Source: Bacteroidales bacterium (lineage in GTDB: Bacteria; Bacteroidota; Bacteroidia; Bacteroidales; ML635J-15). From it: a DNA stretch of 5,636 nt. Below are positions 1-5,636 of this stretch, piece after piece. A program made the position numbers and the translations under genes. The first letter of the stretch is position 1; each line of letters begins with the position of its first letter. The notes beneath the pieces were generated by a model that was given only the letters and a program-made list of their open reading frames with translations, had not been told where the DNA came from and did not search any database. The stretch lies in assembly GCA_017997855.1 (NCBI GenBank), contig JAGOEF010000120.1, positions 1 through 5,636 of the forward strand. Reading direction: 5' to 3'.

Positions 1-62
1 TATATGCGGGTGATGATATTTTCATCAGTATAGACCTCTACTTTTCCGTTTTGCTGTGCCAT
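1..62 (-). CDS. N-terminus of an unrecognised minus-strand gene (partial)
   Basis: Reading the minus strand from the ATG at 62-60 gives MAQQNGKVEVYTDENIITRI and then the window ends, so only 20 codons are visible. The frame has a TAA stop just upstream at 80-78 and no other in-frame start after it, which fixes the start at 62. The upstream DNA is A-rich (GAAATTGAAAAA), as is common before Bacteroidota genes, with no Shine-Dalgarno sequence. The residues are hydrophilic, with no signal peptide or membrane segment, so a cytoplasmic protein is likely. It is divergent from the large envelope gene at 423. I do not recognise the family from this fragment and assign no function. The main risk is that so short an open stretch could be chance, but its position at the edge of a promoter-like region favours a real gene. 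Confidence 0.6.
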   Translation of the reverse strand, partial: MAQQNGKVEVYTDENIITRI

Positions 63-83
63 TTTTTCAATTTCATATTATTA

Positions 84-91
84 CGAAAGTA
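84..91 (-). promoter_or_regulatory. Possible -7 box for the minus-strand gene
   Basis: On the minus strand this reads TACTTTCG, one mismatch from the Bacteroidota -7 consensus TAnnTTTG. Transcription would start about 15 bases before the ATG at 62. No good -33 TTTG lies at the expected distance, so this is a weak call. Confidence 0.25.
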
Positions 92-130
92 CTATTTAAT
101 TTGGATATCACATATTAAAAGCATCATTCA

Positions 131-155
131 TTAAAGGTCGCAATTTACGACTTAA
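131..155. repeat. Imperfect palindrome (TTAA..GTCG / CGACTTAA)
   Basis: The left arm TTAAAGGTCG (131-140) pairs with the right arm CGACTTAA (148-155) across a seven-base loop, if two bases in the left arm are bulged. It lies about 70 bases upstream of the minus-strand gene. It could be an operator or a chance hairpin. It is not followed by a clean T-run at the stem end, so I do not call it a terminator. Confidence 0.35.
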
Positions 156-238
156 AACTTTTTGTATGGGATACAGTTTTTCTGTAGTCCATTTTAATTC
201 TTCTAATCCACTTTATCTATATACACTAAAACATCGCC

Positions 239-283
239 TTGTAAATGCGTCCTCGTTGCAAACGATGACGAGTTGCACTACAA
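239..283. repeat. REP-like imperfect inverted repeat
   Basis: The left arm (239-256) begins TTGTA, then TGC, then CTCGT. The right arm (268-283) reads ACGAG, then GCA, then TACAA, so three blocks totalling 13 positions are complementary in the same order, separated by small mismatches or length differences. Within the loop side a second, exclusive hairpin exists: TCGTT-GCA-AACGA at 253-265. The nested, imperfect arrangement resembles extragenic palindromes dispersed in bacterial genomes. From memory, similar TTTGCAACGAGGA-type palindromes recur in Bacteroidota intergenic DNA; I cannot confirm copy number from this window. No transposase is present nearby. Confidence 0.5.
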
Positions 284-289
284 TTTTAC

Positions 290-324
290 TCTGACATTTG
301 ACTTATGACATCTGACCTCTGACA
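290..324. repeat. Heptamer tandem repeat, five units, TGAC core
   Basis: Five consecutive 7-base units read TCTGACA, TTTGACT, TATGACA, TCTGACC and TCTGACA. The TGAC core and the first T are invariant; the second and last positions vary. The array begins seven bases after the inverted repeat at 239-283 and ends about 100 bases before the start of the gene at 423. It is not coding. Seven-base periodicity does not match a helical turn, and its function, if any, is unknown. Confidence 0.75.
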
Positions 325-376
325 TTATTTCACCATCCTCTATAAATCATACCAGGCATTAATTCAATTTTTTTAG

Positions 377-384
377 TAGATTTG
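377..384 (+). promoter_or_regulatory. Candidate -7 promoter box of the OmpA-domain gene
   Basis: TAGATTTG matches the Bacteroidota -7 consensus TAnnTTTG exactly. It would place the transcript start near 391 and leave a leader of about 32 bases. There is no clear -33 TTTG about 20 bases upstream. A looser alternative, TACCCTTTG, sits at 397-405. In AT-rich DNA such a match can occur by chance. Confidence 0.35.
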
Positions 385-422
385 AAACTGAATTTGTACC
401 CTTTGTCGCTAATGAGTAAATT

Positions 423-3251
423 ATGAAAAAAACCATTACTGTACTGCTTTCCCTGTGGCTTTCGGTGCTGTTTGCATTCTCGCAAAGCGCATCGCTGAAA
501 CTGATTTACGAAGGTGAGTATGAGAAGGCCGAGAAGAAGATTAATAAAGGCCTCGAGAAAAAAGCCGACGACGTGGAATATCTGCTGCTGAAGTCCATTT
601 TGCTGATGCAACGCAACTTTACCGGCTATAATACCGAAACGTCGTACGATTTACTATCGATGGCCAAAAGCACCTATAAAAAAATAAGCGACGAAAAACT
701 GCTGAGCAAACTCGAAGAAATCCCGATTAACCAGAGCGTTCTGGCAGCCTATACCGACTCGGTATGCTACTATGCCCTGGCCGACGCCTCTAACGAAAAC
801 ACCCTTCAGGCATACGAAAGATATTTGTCGTTTTACAAGGAATCACCGCAAAAATACCGCACCACAGCTATCGACAAGCGGAATACGGTCGCCTATGCTG
901 CTGCACTTGAGCTGAACAGCATTGCAGCATGGGAAGAATTCATGAGTACCTATCCTGATGCCAGGCAATTTTCCGATGCCGAGGCCAACCGAAACATACT
1001 GCTGTTCGAAGAAATCCGCAAAGAAGATGATATCGATACCTATAAGGAGTTTATTGGGCGCTATCCCAAAGCAGCACAGGTGCCCGAAGCCTGGGCCAGA
1101 ATTTATGAACTGGAATATGCCATAGCCGAAAAAGAAAATACTTCGGCTGCCTATAAAAACTACATGGAGTCCTACCCCAAAAGCCCGAAGATGGCTCAGG
1201 CTCAGGAAATGTATGACCAGCGCATGTATGTCGAAAATACGGTGGCCGGAAAATGGCAAAGCTATCGTGATTTTATTCTTACCTGGCCATCGAACCGGTA
1301 TATCGGTCAGGCTCTCGACAAAATGGTGGTCATTGCTATGGAAGAAAAAAACATGGAAGCCCTTAAATTTTGTATCGATCGCATTAGCGACAGTCGTCGC
1401 GAGGAAGCCCTGATGGTGTATTACGAATTGTTTACGAGCGACGGCGATGTTGCCAGTATCAACCTGTTTTTTGAATTGTATACGGTGGAAGCACTCAACG
1501 AGCGTAAAGTTAAAGACATCACCAACGCGCTGCTCGGACTCTTGCTCGAATTAACCAGCCCATACGATAAAAGCAACTTCAGTTCCTATGATAATTACAT
1601 AAAAGCCGCAGCCCCAAAAGATCTGGCATTTGTTGCCGTGCAACGTATGATTGCCGAAAATCTAAAGAAAGCCGATTGGACAGGCGCTTTAAAAACCGTG
1701 GAAAGCTACCGGGAGTTTTTTGCGACAAGCCCTGGACATTTCAACAACCTGGTTGAATTGCTTACGGCACCTGTTGACAAAACGGTGGTTGTAAACAATT
1801 GCGGCGACAATGTGAGTACAGCCGATGGAAACGAGTATTTACCACATATTACCGCCGATGAAAGCGAAATGTATTTTTGCGCCCAGTCGCGCGCCGATAA
1901 TATAGGTGGTGAAGATGTTTTTGTTTCGCGCAAAGTGAATGGTGTATGGGGACCCGCCACACTGGTCACCGAATTGTCGGATGACGAATCCAACGATGCC
2001 CCGATCAGTATTTCGACCGATGGTACTATGCTGATTCTTTTCATCAACGGAAGTTTGTATTCTTCCGAAAAAACAGGCAGTGGATGGGGAAAGCCCGTTC
2101 CTTTACCGGCAAACATCAACAGTGGCGAATGGCAGTGCGACGCCATGATTACCAGCGACGGAAAAGCCATGTTGTTTTCGTCAACCCGCGAAGGGGGCTA
2201 TAATCTTGGTGTAGAGACTTCGGGCTATCATGGCGATAATCAGTATGCATCCGACATCTGGGTTTCGCTGGCCGATGACAACGGGAACTGGGGTGTACCC
2301 ATCAATCTGGGAAGCACCATCAACACCCGCTTTTGCGACCGTTCACCCTTTCTGCATCCCGACATGAAAACCTTGTACTTCAGTTCGGATGGTCATGGTG
2401 GACTGGGGCGACTCGATGTATTCAAATCGACTCGTCTGGCCGATACATGCTGGAATTGCTGGAGCGAACCCGTTAATCTCGGTAAAGAAATCAATACCGA
2501 GAACTCCGATTGGGGCTACAACATTTCTACCGACGGTAAAACCGCATATTATGCACGAACCCGAACCAGCACCGACAAAAACGATTTATTTTGGCTTACC
2601 CTGCCCGACAAAATGCGCCCCGACATGGTGGCTACCATCTCGGGAAAAATACTCGACAAAAATCAACAGCCCATTGCTGCAGAAATCGTGTGGGAAGATC
2701 TGGAAAGTGGTAAAAAAGTAGGGAAATCGAAAAGCGACCCAAACGACGGAAGTTTTTTTGTGGTACTTCCCTTAGGCAAAATTTACGGATACTATGTTGA
2801 GCAGGAAAACTATTTCCCGGTGTCGAACAATATTGATTTACGTGAAACCAAAGAAAAAATAGTTGTCGAAGAGAATATAGCCATTACCAGCTTCGACCAG
2901 ATGATTGAAGAAGGTGACGCAGTTAAGGTGAATAATTTGTTTTTCAACTTCGGCGAAAGTACCCTCCTGCCCTATTCACTGCCGGAACTACGTCGCGTGG
3001 CTGCCATTATCAAAAAGAACAACTTAAAAGTGGAACTTAGCGGTCATACCGACAACATTGGCAATGCAACCGACAATCAGGTTCTATCCGAAAAAAGGGC
3101 ACGGGCTGTAAAGGATTTTCTGGTCAACGAAGGTTGTCCCGATTCGCTATTCACGGTTGTGGGATACGGTATGACCCAACCCGTAGCCGATAATTCTACT
3201 GATGAGGGACGTGCATTGAACCGCCGGGTTGAACTCAGGTTTATAAAATAA
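423..3251 (+). CDS. Exported TPR-like / PD40 propeller / OmpA_C envelope protein, PorE-like architecture
   Basis: The 942-residue product is predicted to act in the periplasm, anchored to peptidoglycan. A signal peptide covers about residues 1-20 (hydrophobic core, AFS before Q21); there is no lipobox cysteine. Residues 25-440 are helical repeats, including units spaced exactly 37 residues apart with the pattern aromatic-x-x-F/Y-x-x-x-Y/W-P (around 170, 207, 244, 281; a looser unit near 131). Residues 473-728 contain five PD40-like propeller blades (TADESEMYF, STDGTMLIL, TSDGKAMLFSS, HPDMKTLYFSS, STDGKTAYY). Residues 736-815 resemble a carboxypeptidase-regulatory fold. Residues 835-942 are OmpA_C, with SGHTDNIG and LSEKRA; Asp877 and Arg892 have the 15-residue spacing of the diaminopimelate-binding pair. 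This domain order is that described for the type IX secretion protein PorE, but Bacteroidota carry many paralogues and PorE is a lipoprotein, so I infer only a scaffold or envelope-tethering role. The start fits the signal peptide. Confidence 0.93.
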   Translation: MKKTITVLLSLWLSVLFAFSQSASLKLIYEGEYEKAEKKINKGLEKKADDVEYLLLKSILLMQRNFTGYNTETSYDLLSMAKSTYKKISDEKLLSKLEEIPINQSVLAAYTDSVCYYALADASNENTLQAYERYLSFYKESPQKYRTTAIDKRNTVAYAAALELNSIAAWEEFMSTYPDARQFSDAEANRNILLFEEIRKEDDIDTYKEFIGRYPKAAQVPEAWARIYELEYAIAEKENTSAAYKNYMESYPKSPKMAQAQEMYDQRMYVENTVAGKWQSYRDFILTWPSNRYIGQALDKMVVIAMEEKNMEALKFCIDRISDSRREEALMVYYELFTSDGDVASINLFFELYTVEALNERKVKDITNALLGLLLELTSPYDKSNFSSYDNYIKAAAPKDLAFVAVQRMIAENLKKADWTGALKTVESYREFFATSPGHFNNLVELLTAPVDKTVVVNNCGDNVSTADGNEYLPHITADESEMYFCAQSRADNIGGEDVFVSRKVNGVWGPATLVTELSDDESNDAPISISTDGTMLILFINGSLYSSEKTGSGWGKPVPLPANINSGEWQCDAMITSDGKAMLFSSTREGGYNLGVETSGYHGDNQYASDIWVSLADDNGNWGVPINLGSTINTRFCDRSPFLHPDMKTLYFSSDGHGGLGRLDVFKSTRLADTCWNCWSEPVNLGKEINTENSDWGYNISTDGKTAYYARTRTSTDKNDLFWLTLPDKMRPDMVATISGKILDKNQQPIAAEIVWEDLESGKKVGKSKSDPNDGSFFVVLPLGKIYGYYVEQENYFPVSNNIDLRETKEKIVVEENIAITSFDQMIEEGDAVKVNNLFFNFGESTLLPYSLPELRRVAAIIKKNNLKVELSGHTDNIGNATDNQVLSEKRARAVKDFLVNEGCPDSLFTVVGYGMTQPVADNSTDEGRALNRRVELRFIK

Positions 3252-3446
3252 TCCATCCGGCCATAAAATAAGAGTTCGTTACGTGCTGTGATGAATCGTG
3301 GTCTGCTTCAAATATTCAGTGCGTTACAACACAACGATTATGGTTTGAAACCGACAAAAAAATTAAAAAAAATAAATGTGCTGTATATTATAGAAGTGCT
3401 AATCTGAAAATGTTAATTATTTTTGCCCATGATTTAACGAACAGAG
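3252..3446. other. AT-rich spacer between the envelope gene and the acyltransferase pair
   Basis: This 195-base gap separates the OmpA-domain gene from the MBOAT gene. I find no strong hairpin followed by a T-run, so no rho-independent terminator can be named. Two A-tracts (3356-3362 and 3365-3372) lie about 50 bases before the candidate -7 box and could act as an upstream promoter element or bend. The gap and the promoter-like box suggest that the downstream pair is its own transcription unit. Confidence 0.5.
3418..3425 (+). promoter_or_regulatory. Candidate -7 promoter box of the MBOAT operon
   Basis: TATTTTTG is an exact match to the Bacteroidota -7 consensus TAnnTTTG, placed 21 bases before the MBOAT start codon, which predicts a leader of roughly 15 bases. 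The -33 position has no clear TTTG. It is the best promoter candidate in the spacer. Confidence 0.45.
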
Positions 3447-4874
3447 ATGGTTTTTAGCAGCAGTTTATTTCTCTTCTATTTTTTGCCGATTTTTTTGGTA
3501 GCATACTACCTGACTGATGTTAAATACAAGAATTTTGTATTACTCGTATCGAGTATTCTTTTTTATAGTTGGGGCGGGCCCAAATTCATCTTTGTCATAT
3601 TAGGGACAACCCTGGTCGATTTTTTTCTGGTTCAGCAAATGGACAAGGCAAAAAACGACACCAAGCGAAAGTTGCTGCTGACGGTTTCGGTCTGTATGAA
3701 CCTGGGCTTGCTTTTTTACTTTAAGTATTCCAATTTTTTCATTGAGAACTTTAACGAAATACTTGGCCTTTTTGGATGTAAAAATGTTCAGTGGACCAAG
3801 CTGGTTCTTCCCATCGGAATTTCGTTCTACACCTTCGAAACCCTCACCTATGTAGTTGATGTGTACCGCCGTGTGCATAAACCCTTAAATCATTTTTGGA
3901 ACTACCAGTTATACATTATCTTTTTCCCAAAGCTGATTGCCGGCCCCATTGTCCGATACCACGACATCGCTGACCAGATAACCGATCGAAGTAAAAACGA
4001 TACCATCGACAACCGTCTTACCGGTTTCTTTCGCTTTGTCATCGGGCTATCGAAAAAACTGTTGATTGCCAACACATTGGGCAGGGAAGTGGACATTATT
4101 TTCGCGATGGACCCCACAAGCATCAGTACGGGAATGGCCTGGGTAGGAATAGTAGCCTATTCGTTTCAGATTTATTTCGATTTTTCGGGCTATTCCGATA
4201 TGGCTCTGGGTATTGCAAAAATGGTAGGGTTCAAACTTCCCGAGAACTTCAACAATCCATACGTTTCGCAGAGTATAACAGAGTTCTGGAGGCGCTGGCA
4301 CATCTCGCTCGGTTCATGGATGCGCAATTATTTGTACATTCCGCTGGGCGGAAACAAGGTAAAAACCAATGCGCGTCTCTATTTTAACCTTTGTTTTGTA
4401 TTTGTTGCATCAGGGCTCTGGCACGGAGCTGCATGGACCTTTGTCGTCTGGGGTGCATATCATGGTTTGTTTCTCGTTCTCGACCGATTGTTTTTGCTCA
4501 GATTTTTTAAGAAAATTGGCAAATTCCCCAGTATTTTCATTACTTTTTTCCTTGCCATGATTGGTTGGGTTTTCTTCAGGAGCGATACATTAACCTATGC
4601 GTTCGATTACATCGGCCGTTTGTTTGCATTTGATGGGGTAGAATTTACCTTGTATCTCGACAATAAATTCTGGTTTTATATAGTCATGGGTTTCTTGTTT
4701 TCGTTCATCACTATGTTTGGTTTTGGAAAGAAAATAGAATCCTTTTTCTACGAGAGAAATTATTACAAAGCCGATATTATACCCGCCCTGGCCGTTTGCC
4801 TGATGTTGTTGTTCCTTTCGGTCGGAACCATTGCCATTGGAGGTTTTAATCCGTTTATTTATTTCAGATTCTGA
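3447..4874 (+). CDS. MBOAT family O-acyltransferase, AlgI-like
   Basis: This 475-residue polytopic inner-membrane protein should move acetyl (acyl) groups from a cytoplasmic donor across the membrane for O-acetylation of a glycan. Family hallmarks run the full length: the N-terminus MVFSSSLFLFYFLPIFLVAYY, FPKLIAGPIVRY (160-171), YFDFSGYSDMALGIAKM (243-259), FWRRWHISLGSWMRNYLYIP (280-299), GLWHGAAWTFVVWG (323-336), WVFFRSD (374-380) and the ending FNPFIYFRF. His326 in GLWHGAAW is the expected catalytic histidine and His285 in RRWHISL is the second conserved one. Hydrophobic segments are spread throughout, about ten or more. The length is normal for AlgI proteins (roughly 470-520). The start is chosen because family members begin MVFSS at this point. 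The stop overlaps the next start by one base (TGATG), so the two are probably translationally coupled. The acceptor glycan cannot be told from this window; DltB is less likely because no dlt genes adjoin. Confidence 0.96.
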   Translation: MVFSSSLFLFYFLPIFLVAYYLTDVKYKNFVLLVSSILFYSWGGPKFIFVILGTTLVDFFLVQQMDKAKNDTKRKLLLTVSVCMNLGLLFYFKYSNFFIENFNEILGLFGCKNVQWTKLVLPIGISFYTFETLTYVVDVYRRVHKPLNHFWNYQLYIIFFPKLIAGPIVRYHDIADQITDRSKNDTIDNRLTGFFRFVIGLSKKLLIANTLGREVDIIFAMDPTSISTGMAWVGIVAYSFQIYFDFSGYSDMALGIAKMVGFKLPENFNNPYVSQSITEFWRRWHISLGSWMRNYLYIPLGGNKVKTNARLYFNLCFVFVASGLWHGAAWTFVVWGAYHGLFLVLDRLFLLRFFKKIGKFPSIFITFFLAMIGWVFFRSDTLTYAFDYIGRLFAFDGVEFTLYLDNKFWFYIVMGFLFSFITMFGFGKKIESFFYERNYYKADIIPALAVCLMLLFLSVGTIAIGGFNPFIYFRF

Positions 4875-5554
4875 TGGATAAACTAAAAAAATATTCATAC
4901 CTTGCCTTAATCCTGGTTTTGCTGATTCCGGTGGCTCAGCGGTTATTTAAGCTGACGGCTGAGATTCCGCTGAATCTCGAAACAAAGACCGACTATTATC
5001 CGGACTTTCATTTCTCAACCTGGTTCAAAGGAGAATATCAGGCCCAATCGGAAGAATTTATCAATAAAAACTTTGGACTTCGCGGACATTTGGTTCGTTT
5101 TTTAAATCAGATGGATTTCGACTTGTTTTCGAAATCTAACGGTTATCAGGTGGTCGTTGGCAAAGACAAGCACCTGTTCTTTAATTACAATATCGAATCG
5201 TATCTGGGAATGAACCACATGAATCGCGACAGTATGGAACAGGTGATGCAGAAGACAGCCGTAGTAATCGACTCCCTGAAAAACCGCAATATAGAGTTTC
5301 TGTTCGTGATTGTTCCCAGCAACGCATTCTACTACAGCGACAAACTACCGGCAGCCTACGACCGGATCACACCCCGCGAAAATCAGTACACCTGGTACTC
5401 GCGAAAAGCCACTGCGATGAAAATGAACTTTATCGACTTCAACAAGTGGTTTCTCGAAATGAAAGATACCGTAAGCTATCCGCTTTTCCCAAAATACGGA
5501 ACACATTATACCTACTACTCAGCTCGTATGGTATCCGATTCGATGGTGCGGTAG
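4874..5554 (+). CDS. AlgJ/AlgX/DHHW-like acetyltransferase partner, cut short by in-frame TAG
   Basis: This gives a 226-residue product. Residues 8-20 form an N-terminal membrane anchor (LALILVLLIPV), so the rest should lie in the periplasm. The order of motifs fits SGNH-like partners of MBOAT proteins: VVVGKDKHLFF (93-103, the position of GKDGWLF in relatives), FVIVPSNAFYYSDKLP (144-159), IDFNKW (187-192) and KYGTHYTYYSA (207-217), whose His211 corresponds to the histidine of the DTHW motif. Gly209 and Tyr212 replace the usual Asp and Trp; a Gly there is, as I recall, not rare in Bacteroidota members. The frame ends at TAG (5552-5554), yet relatives are longer and carry further residues, including the nucleophilic serine, after this point. 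The same frame continues open beyond the stop, so the gene looks disrupted rather than naturally ended. The start at 4874 overlaps the MBOAT stop. The role is inferred: transfer of acetyl groups to an exported or surface glycan. Confidence 0.8.
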   Translation: MDKLKKYSYLALILVLLIPVAQRLFKLTAEIPLNLETKTDYYPDFHFSTWFKGEYQAQSEEFINKNFGLRGHLVRFLNQMDFDLFSKSNGYQVVVGKDKHLFFNYNIESYLGMNHMNRDSMEQVMQKTAVVIDSLKNRNIEFLFVIVPSNAFYYSDKLPAAYDRITPRENQYTWYSRKATAMKMNFIDFNKWFLEMKDTVSYPLFPKYGTHYTYYSARMVSDSMVR

Positions 5555-5636
5555 ATGGAAAAAATGCAGGAACTCGATTTCCCTGATATTCACGCCGACA
5601 GTCTGGTTATCGAACCGGTGAGTTCGCTCGAAAGCG
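5555..5636 (+). pseudogene. In-frame continuation of the AlgJ/DHHW-like gene after the TAG, partial
   Basis: Directly after the TAG the same frame stays open for 27 codons to the window edge, beginning MEKMQELDFPDIHADSLVIE. Joined to the preceding SDSMVR, this reads like the usual family stretch in which a helix (adSlirYiekl-type, quoted from memory) leads to a D-x-P-D/E segment. It is therefore the downstream part of the gene at 4874, not a new gene. An ATG follows the stop with no gap (TAGATG), so reinitiation producing a second fragment is conceivable. It would lack a signal sequence, so it would not reach the periplasm on its own. The right end is not in the window. Confidence 0.65.

Larger units (their letters stand above)
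63..422. other. Non-coding divergent intergenic region with small repeats
   Basis: This 360-base AT-rich stretch separates two divergent genes. I see no convincing protein gene in it on either strand. It should contain both promoters. It holds an imperfect palindrome (131-155), a longer imperfect palindrome (239-283), a run of heptamer tandem repeats (290-324) and a -7-like box (377-384). The stretch 156-238 shows nothing I can interpret. A four-codon reading frame, ATG at 412 to TGA at 426, overlaps the start codon of the next gene in ATGA fashion and may be chance. Confidence 0.7.

Noticed and set aside
330..611. A 93-codon minus-strand open frame across the start of the envelope gene
   Set aside because: Two thirds of it is antisense to the signal peptide and N-terminus of the OmpA-domain protein, it has no promoter or recognisable motif, and the plus-strand gene is certain.
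843..2170. Long antisense and alternate-frame open stretches within the envelope gene
   Set aside because: They lie inside a gene with clear domains, are cysteine- and proline-rich without family motifs, and match the pattern of shadow frames.
3252..3360. Possible terminator hairpins after the envelope gene (AATCGT near 3295 with ACGATT near 3335; GGTTTGAAACC near 3342)
   Set aside because: The first has a loop of about 30 bases and only six pairs; the second is a very short stem followed by A rather than T residues. Neither makes a rho-independent terminator on the plus strand.
3447..4874. Assignment as DltB (teichoic acid D-alanylation)
   Set aside because: No dltA, dltC or dltD genes are seen, the organism looks Gram-negative, and the partner resembles AlgJ/DHHW proteins rather than DltD.
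3600..4898. Antisense open frames over the MBOAT gene
   Set aside because: The plus strand carries all MBOAT hallmarks and the antisense products show no recognisable domains.
5552..5554. UAG read as an amino acid by a reassigned code
   Set aside because: Only one such codon is present, and the host phylum uses the standard code. Reassignment of TAG is known in some crAss-like phages, but these are cellular envelope genes with no phage signs.
1..5636. CRISPR array, tRNA or rRNA genes, insertion sequence ends or a defence system
   Set aside because: There are no regularly spaced long repeats, no tRNA-like cloverleaf that I can find, no transposase and no nuclease or effector domains in any supported gene.

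Overview
The window looks like chromosomal DNA of a Bacteroidota bacterium, probably of the Bacteroidales/Marinilabiliales type. Three things point there. There is a long protein combining helical repeats, a PD40/WD40-like propeller, a carboxypeptidase-regulatory-like fold and OmpA_C, an architecture characteristic of that phylum. The starts lack clear Shine-Dalgarno sequences. Upstream of two genes there are exact matches to the Bacteroidota -7 promoter box TAnnTTTG. Coding DNA has mixed base composition and the intergenic DNA is AT-rich.

Layout. Positions 1-62 hold the first 20 codons of a minus-strand gene that runs off the left edge; I do not recognise it. Positions 63-422 are non-coding and hold a divergent promoter region with three kinds of small repeat: an imperfect palindrome (131-155), a larger REP-like imperfect palindrome (239-283) and five heptamer tandem repeats built on TGAC (290-324). 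Positions 423-3251 encode a 942-residue exported envelope protein whose C-terminal OmpA domain should bind peptidoglycan. Its domain order resembles the type IX secretion component PorE, although it has no lipobox. Positions 3252-3446 are an AT-rich spacer with a likely promoter. Positions 3447-4874 encode an MBOAT O-acyltransferase of the AlgI type. It overlaps by one base (TGATG) with a gene at 4874 for an AlgJ/AlgX/DHHW-like membrane-anchored partner.

The last two genes form a probable O-acetylation pair: the MBOAT protein passes acetyl groups across the inner membrane and the SGNH-like partner places them on an extracytoplasmic glycan. The partner gene is interrupted by an in-frame TAG at 5552-5554. 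The frame stays open beyond the stop to the window edge and the downstream residues still read like the same family, so this is a nonsense mutation, a sequence error or, less likely, a split or recoded gene. That is the most unusual observation here. I see no transposase, CRISPR array, RNA gene or obviously new defence or mobile system.
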